This document shows, piece by piece, positions 7,392 to 15,754 of a stretch of 64,000 bases of DNA. The translations under genes and the position numbers were made by a program. The number at the start of each line of letters is the position of its first letter. Positions within the stretch are counted from its first letter, which is position 1. The notes beneath the pieces were generated by a model. That model was given only the letters and a program-made list of their open reading frames with translations. It searched no databases and had not been told where the DNA came from. The stretch spans positions 496,001 to 560,000 of the forward strand of contig NZ_CP022685.1 in assembly GCF_002556545.1 (NCBI RefSeq). The letters run 5' to 3'. This stretch comes from Streptomyces formicae. Lineage in GTDB: Bacteria > Actinomycetota > Actinomycetes > Streptomycetales > Streptomycetaceae.

Positions 7392-10300
7392 TCAGGCCCC
7401 GCCCCGCTGGCGCACCACCGAGCCCGCCCGCCCCTTCACGACCTCCAACTGCGCGTGCACGCGGCGCCGCAGGTCCGCGACGTGACTGACGATGCCGACG
7501 CTGCGGTCCCGCTCGCGCAGCGAGTCCAGGACGTCGAGGACCTCGTCGAGCGTCTGGTCGTCGAGGCTGCCGAAGCCCTCGTCGATGAAGAGGGTGTCGA
7601 GCCGGACACCGCCCGCCTCGTCGGTGACCACGTCCGCGAGGCCGAGGGCGAGCGCGAGCGAGGCGAAGAACGTCTCACCACCGGAGAGCGTCGCCGTGTC
7701 GCGTTCACGGCCCGTCCAGGCGTCGACCACGTGCAGGCCGAGGCCCGAACGGCCGCGCCCCGTACGGTCGTCGGAGTGGACCAGGGTGTAGCGCCCGGAG
7801 GACATGCGGCGCAGCCGGACGGTCGCGGCCGCGGCGACCTGTTCGAGCCGGGCGGCGAGCACGTACGACTCCAGGCGCATCCTGCGTTCGTTGTCCGCCG
7901 AGGTGCCCGCCGCCAGACCGGCGAGCCGCGCGACCCGGTCGTACGCCGCGCGCAGCGGTGCCAGCCTGCGCGTCTGAGCGGCGGCGCGGGCGGAGAGCCG
8001 GTCGAGTTCGGCGCACCGGGCCGCCGCCGCGTCGCGTCCGGAGGCGGCGGCGCGCAGGCGGTGGCCGGCGGCCTCGGCCGCGGTGCCGGCCGCCGCGAGA
8101 TCGGCTGCGGGCTGCCGCGCGGCGGCGGCCGTGTCGGGCTCCGCGAGGACGGCGCGCACCGCGGCCCTCTCGTTGCGCCAGGCGTCGATGCGGTGCTGGA
8201 TCTCGCTGTACCTGGCGTCGTCGAGCAGGGCGGCGGCCGCACTCGTCGGCGTGTCGAACCCGGCGCGGAAGGCGGCGTCGGCGAGTCGCGCGTCCGCGTC
8301 CTTGAGCCGCTCCGCGGTGTCGGCGGCGGCGCGGGCGGCGTCCGCGGCCTCGGTGAGCAGGGCCGCCTGACGCTCCAGTTGTGACGCGCGCGCCGCGACA
8401 CTGCCACTGGCGCCCCGCGCGCGGGTCAACTCCGCGTCCAGGGATTCCTGTTCGCGGTCGAGGGCGTCCCGCAGGGTGGCCCGGGACGCGGCACGCGTGG
8501 TGGCCTCCTGCTGTCCGGCGAGCCTGCGGTCGTACTCGCGCTCGGCACGGGCGAGGGCCTCGCGCGCCGCGTGCAGCCCCGAGGCGCGGTCGCGGGCCTC
8601 GGCGTGCGCGCGGCGCAACGCGTCGAGGGCCGTGGCGAGTTCGGCCACGGACGGCTCTTCGCCGGGCTCCCGCGTGCTGCCCTCCGCGCGCGCCGACTCC
8701 GTGTCCGCCACCGACGTGTCCGCCGCCGACGCCACGGTCCCGGCCGCGTCGTCCGGACCGGTCGCGTCGTCCGGACCGGTCGCGGCATCGGGTTCCTTCG
8801 ATGCCGCCGCGCCCCGCGCCGCCTCCGTCGCCGCCGCCAGTGATTCGCGTACGTCGCCCAGAGCGCGCTCGGCGGCGGCGCGCTCCTCGTCGGCGCGCCG
8901 GTGGGCGGCGAGCGCCGCCTCCTCCGCGCCGCGGTCGACGTGGCCCGCGATCTTCCGGGCGGGGTCCGGGTGCTCGGTCGCGCCGCACACCGCGCACGGT
9001 TCGCCGTCGGTCAGGTGCGCCGCCAGCTCGGCCGCGATCCCGTTGAGGCGCTGCTCCTTGAGGGCCAGCCAGTGCTCGTGGGCGGCGGTGGAGCGTTCGC
9101 GCGCGGCGAGGGCGCGATCGTGTGCGCTCGCCGCGTCCTGGGCGAGCCGGTCGCGTCGGCGTGCGGCGTCGAGACGGGCCTGCGCCGGTTCGACGCGGCC
9201 CGCCAGGCGCTCGGCGTGGGTCGCCGACTCCTGGGCGGCCTCGATGCGCTCCTGGAGCGCCGCGCGGGTCGCCTCCCATCCCGCCAGCCAGCCGGTGGCC
9301 TCCTGGAGCAGCTCGTCGTCGGCCCTTTCCTCACGCTCGACGGCGGCCCGCTCGGTGCCGATCTCGGCGAGCCGGTGCTCGGCGCGCCGGGCGCCCGCGA
9401 GGCCGCCCAGTTCCTCGGCGGCCTTGCGCGCGGCGGCGGCCAGACCCGTCGCATCGGAGTCGGCGAAGGTCTCGGGAAGGCGGGCACGCGTGCGTGCCTC
9501 GTCGTGCGCGGCGCGGCGGTGTTCGGCCTCCGCGGACTGGCGCAGGCCGAGCGCGGGGGCGACCTGCTCCGCCTTCCTGGCCCGGTCGAGGCGCTCCTGG
9601 AGCTCCTGGACCTCGCCCGCGCGCGCGTCGAGGTGCTCCGCGCGCTCCGTGGCCTCGGTGAACCGGCGCTGGAGCCGGTCGAGTTCGCGTGCGTCGGCGA
9701 GCCCGCGTGCCGCGGCGGCCTGGGCGGATTCGGCGGCGGTGAGCGCGCAGTGCGCGACGGTGAGGCGCTCGCGGGCGCTGGTGCGGGCGACGGCGGCCCA
9801 GGTGAGCACATCGGCCGCGAGGCCCGGGTCGCCGGGTGCCACGTCGGGCAGCGGCAGCTCGGCACCGTGGCGGCCGTCGTCGGCCGCCTGCTGCATGCGG
9901 TGGGCGTCGGCGAGGAGCGCGGCGTCGCCCTCCTTGACCTCGGCCTCGGTGGTGCGCCGCTGCTCGGCGAGACGTTGTTCCACCGCGGCGAACCTGCGCG
10001 TGTCGAAGAGCCGTCCGAGGAGCTTGCCGCGCGCCTCCGCGTCGGCGCGCAGGAACCGCGCGAAGTCGCCCTGGGGCAGGAGCACGACCTGGCAGAACTG
10101 CTCCTTGCTCATGCCGAGCAGCTGCGTGATCTCCTCGCCGATCTCCTGATGGGAGCGGCTGAGGTCCTTCCAGGAGCCCGCGCCGCCCTCCTCCGCCGCC
10201 TCGGGGTCGTACGCGCGCAGCCAGCTCTGGGCCTTCTCGGTGGTGGTGCCCGTGCCGCGCTTCTTGGGGCGCTCCCACGGGGGCTGCCGGGTGACCTCGA

Positions 10301-10580
10301 TGCGGCGACCGGCGACGGTCAGTTCGAGGCACACCTCGGTGCGCGTGCCCTGTCGCGCGTGGTCGCTGCGCAGGCCCATGCCCTGGCCGCCGCTGCCCTG
10401 CCGGGGGCCCGGCACCGAGCCGTACAGCGCGTAGCAGACGGCGTCGAGGACGGAGGTCTTGCCCGCGCCCGTCGGGCCGTGCAGCAGGAAGAGTCCGGCG
10501 GAGGAGAGCTCGTCGAAGTCGATGTCCTGGGTGGTGCCGAAGGGGCCGAAGGCGGTGAGGCGCAGCCGGTGCAGTCTCAT
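7392..10580 (-). CDS. sbcC: exonuclease SbcCD subunit C (SMC-like ATPase)
   Basis: The 1062-aa protein has the full SbcC/Rad50 plan: N-terminal Walker A LLHGPTGAGKTSVLDAV and Q-loop region, a long two-part coiled coil rich in Ala, Arg and Glu, a zinc hook CAVCG (EPCAVCGATEHPDPA) near its middle, the ABC signature LSGGETFFASLALALGL, and Walker B LDTLFIDEGFGSLD at the C-terminus. With SbcD it forms an ATP-driven nuclease that opens hairpins and protein-blocked DNA ends. Its ATG overlaps the sbcD stop by 4 nt, so the two are translationally coupled. Confidence 0.96.
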   Translation of the reverse strand: MRLHRLRLTAFGPFGTTQDIDFDELSSAGLFLLHGPTGAGKTSVLDAVCYALYGSVPGPRQGSGGQGMGLRSDHARQGTRTEVCLELTVAGRRIEVTRQPPWERPKKRGTGTTTEKAQSWLRAYDPEAAEEGGAGSWKDLSRSHQEIGEEITQLLGMSKEQFCQVVLLPQGDFARFLRADAEARGKLLGRLFDTRRFAAVEQRLAEQRRTTEAEVKEGDAALLADAHRMQQAADDGRHGAELPLPDVAPGDPGLAADVLTWAAVARTSARERLTVAHCALTAAESAQAAAARGLADARELDRLQRRFTEATERAEHLDARAGEVQELQERLDRARKAEQVAPALGLRQSAEAEHRRAAHDEARTRARLPETFADSDATGLAAAARKAAEELGGLAGARRAEHRLAEIGTERAAVEREERADDELLQEATGWLAGWEATRAALQERIEAAQESATHAERLAGRVEPAQARLDAARRRDRLAQDAASAHDRALAARERSTAAHEHWLALKEQRLNGIAAELAAHLTDGEPCAVCGATEHPDPARKIAGHVDRGAEEAALAAHRRADEERAAAERALGDVRESLAAATEAARGAAASKEPDAATGPDDATGPDDAAGTVASAADTSVADTESARAEGSTREPGEEPSVAELATALDALRRAHAEARDRASGLHAAREALARAEREYDRRLAGQQEATTRAASRATLRDALDREQESLDAELTRARGASGSVAARASQLERQAALLTEAADAARAAADTAERLKDADARLADAAFRAGFDTPTSAAAALLDDARYSEIQHRIDAWRNERAAVRAVLAEPDTAAAARQPAADLAAAGTAAEAAGHRLRAAASGRDAAAARCAELDRLSARAAAQTRRLAPLRAAYDRVARLAGLAAGTSADNERRMRLESYVLAARLEQVAAAATVRLRRMSSGRYTLVHSDDRTGRGRSGLGLHVVDAWTGRERDTATLSGGETFFASLALALGLADVVTDEAGGVRLDTLFIDEGFGSLDDQTLDEVLDVLDSLRERDRSVGIVSHVADLRRRVHAQLEVVKGRAGSVVRQRGGA

Positions 10581-11740
10581 CGGGCCACTTCCTGGAGCGT
10601 GTCGTCGGTGCGGACGGCGTCGAAGGCCGACCGCAGCACGGCCTGCTCCTGCTCGTCGGGCCCCGCGCCGCGCACGTGGACCACGAAGTCCTCGGCGATC
10701 TGCTGATCGCTACGGCCCTGGAGGCGCCGGGCGTACGAGAGGTCCGGGTCGTCGGGTGCCCGATCCGGGTCGAAGACCAGGCTGAGGGTGTGCGGGAAGC
10801 GCTCGCAGAGCCGGGCCATGGGGTCGTCGGGGCGGATCGAGTCGGTGAGGGTCGCCTCGACCCAGGCGTCCTCGTGGCGGGCGAGCTCCGGGTCGGCGAG
10901 CAGCTCCTCCAGGGTGCCTCTGACGCGGGCGAGCGCGCGCGGCACCGGGCAGTCGACGCGCTCGGCGGTGAGGTCCCCTTCGGGGCCGAGGTCGACGAGC
11001 CACATGCTCTTGCGGTGGTCGGCCTCGGAGAACGAGTACGGCAGCGGGGACCCGGAGTAGCGCACGCGCGCGTCGAGCGTCTGGCTGCCGTGCAGGTGGC
11101 CGAGCGCCGCGTAGTCCACGCCGTCGAAGACCGCGGAGGGCACGGCGGCGACTCCGCCGACCGTGATGTCCCGTTCGCTGTCGCTGGCCTGTCCGCCGGT
11201 CACGAAGGCGTGCGCGAGCACGACCGAGCGGGTGCCGGGCGCGCGGGTGGCGAGGTCGGCGCGGACGCGCTCCATGGCCGCGCCGAGCACCGCCTCGTGG
11301 CCCGCCTTCGTCACCCCGAACTCGTCCTTGACCAGGGCGGGTTCCAGGTAGGGCAGGCCGTAGAACGCGACGTCCCCGTGGGCGTCGGCGAGCACCACGG
11401 GCTCGGCGCAGGCCGAGGGGTCGGTGCGCAGGTGGATGCCCGCGCGGTCGATGAGACCCGCGCCGACGCCGAGGCGCCGCGCGGAGTCGTGGTTCCCGGA
11501 GATCATGACCGTCGGCACACCGAGGTCGGCGAGGCGGTGCAGCGCGTCGTCGAACAGCTCGACGGCGGCGAGCGGCGGCACCGCCCTGTCGTACACGTCA
11601 CCGGACACCACGACGGCGTCCACCTCCCGCTCCCGCACGGTGCGGACGAGGTGGCCGATGAACGCGGCTTGGGCATCGAGCATGTTCACGCGGTGGAACG
11701 ATCGCCCCAGATGCCAGTCGGACGTGTGCAGGATCCTCAA
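10577..11740 (-). CDS. sbcD: exonuclease SbcCD subunit D (Mre11-like nuclease)
   Basis: The 387-aa calcineurin-like phosphoesterase carries the metal-binding motifs of SbcD in order: HTSDWHLGR, VSGDVYDR, SGNHDS, LAHAFVTGG and ALGHLHGSQ, followed by the C-terminal capping domain. It is the nuclease partner of the adjacent SbcC. The start is an unusual TTG at 11740, which gives the conserved MRILHTSDWHLG N-terminus; no ATG or GTG lies in frame upstream. The TTG overlaps the stop of a 7-codon frame that begins at ATG 11760 behind GAGGAG; see findings. Confidence 0.95.
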   Translation of the reverse strand: MRILHTSDWHLGRSFHRVNMLDAQAAFIGHLVRTVREREVDAVVVSGDVYDRAVPPLAAVELFDDALHRLADLGVPTVMISGNHDSARRLGVGAGLIDRAGIHLRTDPSACAEPVVLADAHGDVAFYGLPYLEPALVKDEFGVTKAGHEAVLGAAMERVRADLATRAPGTRSVVLAHAFVTGGQASDSERDITVGGVAAVPSAVFDGVDYAALGHLHGSQTLDARVRYSGSPLPYSFSEADHRKSMWLVDLGPEGDLTAERVDCPVPRALARVRGTLEELLADPELARHEDAWVEATLTDSIRPDDPMARLCERFPHTLSLVFDPDRAPDDPDLSYARRLQGRSDQQIAEDFVVHVRGAGPDEQEQAVLRSAFDAVRTDDTLQEVAR

Positions 11741-11938
11741 CGTACCGCTCCGACCTGCATGTTCTCCTCAATCCGCCCCTGGCCCCAGCACCAAACCAGC
11801 ACCGGCCTCGCCAACCTCACCCACTACGCTATCGCCCGTCAGCACCCTGCCCATCACGAACCTCGCTTGTACGGCCTTGTCGGGCGGGCCCGCCGACCGC
11901 TAGGTCTGCGACCGGGGGGGCCGATGACGCACAGCCGC

Positions 11939-13141
11939 TCATGCCTTCGCCAGGACTACGACCGCGTTGTGTCCACCGAAACCGAAGGAATTGCTGACGG
12001 CGATGTCGTTCTCGTGCTGTCGGCACGCCCCGGTGACGAGGTCGATGGCGAAGGCCGGGTCGGGTTCCGTCAGGCCCGCCACGGGGGGAACGGTGTCCTC
12101 GCGCAGAGCGAGGACGGTCAGGGCCGCCTCGATCGCCCCTGCCGCGCCCAGGGTGTGGCCGAGGGTGCCCTTGGCGGAGGTCACGGGTGGGCTGTGTGTG
12201 AAGACCCGGGCCAGCAGGGACGCTTCCACGGCGTCGCCACGAGGTGTGGACGTGCCGTGCGCGTTGACGTGGCCGACGTCGCCGGGGCCGATGCCTGCCT
12301 CGGCGAGCGCGGCCCGCAGGGCTCGCTCGGCCTCCCGCCCTTCCGGGTGAGGTGCGACGAGGTGATGGGCGTCGGTGGTCGCCGCATACCCGATGAGGCG
12401 TGCCAGGTGTGGCGCCGAGCGGGCGGCGGCGTGCTCGGGCCGCTCGAGGACCAGGGCTCCCGCGCCCTCGGCGATGACGAATCCGTCGCGTGCCGTGTCG
12501 AACGGGCGAGAGCCTCGGTCGGACAGCGCGCCCAGCTGGGCGAAGCCGGTCACGACGGCCGGGGTCACGGCCGCGTCGGCGCCGCACACGATGGCGATGT
12601 CGCACTGGTTCGATGCGAGCAGGTCCCGGGCCGTGCCGAGGGCGGTGGTCCCTGAGGCGCACGCGGTCGCGACGTTCAGGACCGGACCCCGTACGCCCAG
12701 GTGCAGGGCGACGGTGGCGGACACCATGTTGATCAGGTAGCCGGTGAGGAAGTAGGGCGAGACGCTCGTCGGGCCGTCGGCGGCGAGCCTCGCGGCGGCG
12801 ACCTGCGCCGTGTGCATGCCGCCGAGCGAGCAGCCGGTGACGATGGCCACGCGGGCCGGGTCCCAGTCGGCGGGGTCGATCTTCGCCCGTTCCAGGGCTT
12901 GGGTGACGGCGGTCAGCCCCATGCGCGCGCAGGGGTCGAGCCGCAGGGCCGGGCTGTGGCGCGGCGTGCTGTCCGCGAGGTCGACGCGGCAGCTCAAGGA
13001 GATCGGCAGCTCCCCCGGTTCAGGATCCCGCCGGGCCGTGGCACGGCCCGCGCGGATGGCGGCCCAGGTGGCTTCCGTGTCTGGGCCCGCCGCGGTGACC
13101 AGACCGAGCCCGGTCACGATGACATCAAGGCTCCGGCTCAT
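11939..13141 (-). CDS. beta-ketoacyl-ACP synthase (FabF/KAS II-like)
   Basis: The 400-aa thiolase-fold condensing enzyme has an intact Cys-His-His triad: Cys161 in VATACASGTTAL, His in VNAHGTSTPRGD and His in GTLGHTLGAAGA. NSFGFGGHNAVVVLA is the normal C-terminal signature. This type extends ACP-bound acyl chains by decarboxylating malonyl-ACP. It has no acyltransferase or other domains. It follows a free ACP with a 4-nt overlap, so the two are coupled and probably act together. It is next to, but not like, the housekeeping fab operon: no FabD, FabH or FabG is present. The product may be a special fatty acid or a short polyketide chain (inference). Confidence 0.9.
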   Translation of the reverse strand: MSRSLDVIVTGLGLVTAAGPDTEATWAAIRAGRATARRDPEPGELPISLSCRVDLADSTPRHSPALRLDPCARMGLTAVTQALERAKIDPADWDPARVAIVTGCSLGGMHTAQVAAARLAADGPTSVSPYFLTGYLINMVSATVALHLGVRGPVLNVATACASGTTALGTARDLLASNQCDIAIVCGADAAVTPAVVTGFAQLGALSDRGSRPFDTARDGFVIAEGAGALVLERPEHAAARSAPHLARLIGYAATTDAHHLVAPHPEGREAERALRAALAEAGIGPGDVGHVNAHGTSTPRGDAVEASLLARVFTHSPPVTSAKGTLGHTLGAAGAIEAALTVLALREDTVPPVAGLTEPDPAFAIDLVTGACRQHENDIAVSNSFGFGGHNAVVVLAKA

Positions 13142-13395
13142 CCGATGCGCCGCTGGTCGATGCGGGCCGCGAATGCGCCGAAGGTGAGTTGGCGCAGTTC
13201 ATCCTCGGTGGTGCTGACGCCGAGTTCGTCCTTGAGCGTGATGGCCATCTCCACGACCATCAACGAGTCGGTCAGCAGGTCAGTCATCGGGGTGTCGGTG
13301 CTGATGTCCGCCCTGTCGACCTGGAATTTGTCGACGAGCAGGTTGGCGATCAAGTCCGTCGTCGCGGGCGCAGAGGGGGGAGTGGAGGAATTCAT
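13138..13395 (-). CDS. free-standing acyl carrier protein
   Basis: The 85-aa protein is acidic and helical with the phosphopantetheine attachment serine in LLTDSLMVVEM (DSL motif), preceded by FQVDRADISTDTPMTDL and followed by the helix III region LGVSTTEDELRQLTF. The length is normal for a discrete ACP. ATG 13395 is preceded by AGGGAAGG-like sequence; upstream frames are unrelated. It is coupled to the downstream ketosynthase by a 4-nt overlap. An Sfp-type transferase that could activate it is encoded at 18091. Confidence 0.9.
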   Translation of the reverse strand: MNSSTPPSAPATTDLIANLLVDKFQVDRADISTDTPMTDLLTDSLMVVEMAITLKDELGVSTTEDELRQLTFGAFAARIDQRRIG

Positions 13396-13504
13396 GGCGC
13401 CTTCCCTCGGGGATAAGTCCTGAATCGGGTGGACACTTAAAGGAACCACCTGATTGGCTTCCGTACTCTTGCGACCACCCGCTTTCAGTAGAAAGTGGGA
13501 TCTT

Positions 13505-14245
13505 ATGGTGGAATCGAACCCCCGATCACTCGACGAGATCGCTACCAATGCGTTGAGCGGTGTGCTGGCCTGGCTGGCAGACGACTACCTGCGGGTCGAG
13601 GTGTCAGGGATGGACAACGTCCCGGAGTGCGGGCCCGCCATATTCGTCGCCAATCACTCAGGTGCCTGGGGCCTGGACGCACTCGTCCTGCATCATCTGC
13701 TGCACCGAGAACTGCGGCGCCCTGTCTATTTCTACGCGTCGCCCGTCGTTTTCCGACTGCCCCCGGTGGCTTCGTACGCACGCCATCACGGTGCGTTCGC
13801 CGACGATCCGACAATGGGCCGTGACCGGCTCACCGAAGGGAATCTCGTCGGGGTTTTCCCCGAGGGACTCAGCGGAGTGGGCAAGCCCTTCTCGCAGCGC
13901 TATCGTCTGCGGCCGTTCAGTCCCGGGTTCGCGGTCACCGCGATGCAGACCGGTGCGCCCGTCATTCCGGTGTCGATCGTGGGGGCCGAGGAGACATATC
14001 CGAAACTGGGCAGCATCGCGTCGCTGGCCCGCCGGTTCGATCTTCCCTACTTTCCCGTCACGACGCTCCTGCCCCTCCCGGCGAAATGGCGCATCACCGT
14101 GGGCGAACCGGTTCCCGCTCCCCCGCCCCCCGACTCCTTCGCCGAACGATCCGCGGCTACGCGCCGGTTGTGCGACGCGGCCTGGGTGACCGTGCAGAGC
14201 ATGGTCGACCGGGACGTGCGTCGCCGGACGAACCCGTTCTGGTGA
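13505..14245 (+). CDS. lysophospholipid acyltransferase-like enzyme (PlsC/LPLAT superfamily)
   Basis: The 246-aa protein contains the acyltransferase block I as VANHSGAWGLDALVLH (His-x6-Asp spacing, as in the NHSGxxPxD branch rather than the classical HX4D), block III VGVFPEGLSGVGKPF and block IV APVIPVSIVGAEETYP. Such enzymes move an acyl group from ACP or CoA to a lipid hydroxyl. It is divergent from the KS/ACP pair across 109 nt. A natural hypothesis is that it off-loads the chain made by that pair. The start is ATG 13505; 13454 would add 17 atypical residues. A small soluble enzyme with no evident signal peptide. Confidence 0.82.
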   Translation: MVESNPRSLDEIATNALSGVLAWLADDYLRVEVSGMDNVPECGPAIFVANHSGAWGLDALVLHHLLHRELRRPVYFYASPVVFRLPPVASYARHHGAFADDPTMGRDRLTEGNLVGVFPEGLSGVGKPFSQRYRLRPFSPGFAVTAMQTGAPVIPVSIVGAEETYPKLGSIASLARRFDLPYFPVTTLLPLPAKWRITVGEPVPAPPPPDSFAERSAATRRLCDAAWVTVQSMVDRDVRRRTNPFW

Positions 14246-14271
14246 TGAGTCCCAGCTGGTGGACGACGTTC

Positions 14272-15714
14272 TCACCTGGCGAGCCACCGGGCGGCACGGT
14301 CCACGTCCGCGGCCGCGCGGGCGCAGCGCTCGGCATGGGCCAGCAACGTCATCCGGCACTGCTCCCCGAAGGCGTCGTGATTCCAGCCGGGCTGCTTCGC
14401 ACAGTCCGCGAGCTGTCGGGCGTGCTCCGCGAGACTGCGGGCGCTGTCGGAGGTGAGGGCGGCGTGGCGGGTGAGCCCGGCCCCCGCAAGAGGGGCGGAC
14501 GCTCCCACTCTTGGGGCGGGCGCCCCGTCGGACACGTTCCGGTCCACATCTGTGAGAGCGAGGTCGAGCGAGTCGGCGTGGAGATCGGCGGGCAGCGCGT
14601 CGGGGTCGATCCGAGGGGCGCGCACGACGGGTTCGGCGTGCCGCATGAGGGCGCGGGTGAGTTCGCCCGCGGCCAGCACGGCCAGTTCCGCTGAGGTGCA
14701 GGGTGCGGGAGCAGCGCACAGCGATGCCGACGGGGCCTCGTCGTGGTGCCCCTGCGCTTCGTCCCCGTCACGCAGCCAGGCGGTCGCGTACAGGATCTCG
14801 GTGCCCGAGTCGATGCTCATGCCGCGCCACGGGAACGGAACACGGACCTCGTGCACCGTGGCGGACAGGGGCGGATAGCGGCGCAGTGCCGCGGTCACCG
14901 CTTGCTCGGCCCGGTCGGTGGCGGGCGCGACGGGAAGAACCGAGGCAAGGGCCAGCGCCTGGGGGACCGTGTCGGTCAGCACCTGGGTGACGGCCTCCAG
15001 AGCGTGTTCGACCACGCCTTCCCTCGTGCTGTCGTCGGGGACCGCGGCGGCGAGCGACTCCGGGGCGGCGTCCTGGACGTACGGCTCGAGGCGTCGGCGC
15101 AGGGCGGCGAGGCGAGCGGCGTACTCGGTGGCGTCCGCCGCGCGCGAAGTCGCATCGAGGATGTCGCCGACGAGGGTGTCGTCGGCTGCCGCCTCACCGA
15201 GCACGATCCGTCGTGCGAGCCGACGGGCGACGGCACACCAGTCGGCCCGGTCCAGGGCGGAGCCGACGCCCCGGGCGGCGAGGAGCTCCTGGGCCTCCTC
15301 TGCGGCGACGGACCGCACCCGGGCGCTCAGAGACCCGAGGGTGACGGGCAGCGGAGTGTGCGCCGTGAGCCGCAGCCGACGGCCGTGCGCGGTCAGACCG
15401 GTGACGGCACCTCGGGCCCCGGCCTCCTCAGCCTGGCCGAGCAGGCTCCGCGCGTCCTCGGCGGTCAACGGCGTCACGAACGTGCCGAACGCGGTGTGCA
15501 GCAGGATCGGCCGACCGCGCGAGGTCCGCCGCAACTGAGCGAGGACCTGGCGCGTCAGGTACTGCCGGGTGAACACCTTGAGTCCCAGCGCCCGGGCCGG
15601 GGCGTCGATCCACGAGATGCGCTGGGCAGCCAAGGCCGCGCTGACCAGGGCGTTCTCCAGGGGCCAAGCCCTGGTGGGCAGCCGGAATGCGGTCGTGATG
15701 TCACTGGCGTTCAT
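14272..15714 (-). CDS. cytochrome P450-fold protein with degenerate heme-binding motifs
   Basis: The 480-aa protein has P450 landmarks in the second half. AALRRYPPLSATVHEVRVPF, then GMSIDSGTEILYATAWLRD, matches the K-helix and beta-1/meander region. LCAAPAPCTSAELAVLAAGELTRAL matches the Cys loop and L-helix. Key residues are altered: the Glu of ExxR is Ala275 (A275xxR278), and the loop FxxGxRxCxG reads L332..A335..A337-P-C339-T-S341, keeping the Cys but losing Phe, both Gly and Arg. The I-helix acid/Thr pair is not evident. It may bind heme poorly, use an altered site as in some non-oxidising P450s, or be inactive. It is probably cotranscribed with the hydrolase 40 nt upstream and converges on the acyltransferase. 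Confidence 0.68.
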   Translation of the reverse strand: MNASDITTAFRLPTRAWPLENALVSAALAAQRISWIDAPARALGLKVFTRQYLTRQVLAQLRRTSRGRPILLHTAFGTFVTPLTAEDARSLLGQAEEAGARGAVTGLTAHGRRLRLTAHTPLPVTLGSLSARVRSVAAEEAQELLAARGVGSALDRADWCAVARRLARRIVLGEAAADDTLVGDILDATSRAADATEYAARLAALRRRLEPYVQDAAPESLAAAVPDDSTREGVVEHALEAVTQVLTDTVPQALALASVLPVAPATDRAEQAVTAALRRYPPLSATVHEVRVPFPWRGMSIDSGTEILYATAWLRDGDEAQGHHDEAPSASLCAAPAPCTSAELAVLAAGELTRALMRHAEPVVRAPRIDPDALPADLHADSLDLALTDVDRNVSDGAPAPRVGASAPLAGAGLTRHAALTSDSARSLAEHARQLADCAKQPGWNHDAFGEQCRMTLLAHAERCARAAADVDRAARWLAR

Positions 15715-15754
15715 CGCGGATCTCCTGGGAGGCGAGGGCGGACCACCGCGGGGC

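Noticed and set aside
9331..10332. Long Arg/Pro-rich frames inside sbcC
   Set aside because: Typical shadow frames of a high-GC gene; composition is low complexity and no motifs are seen.
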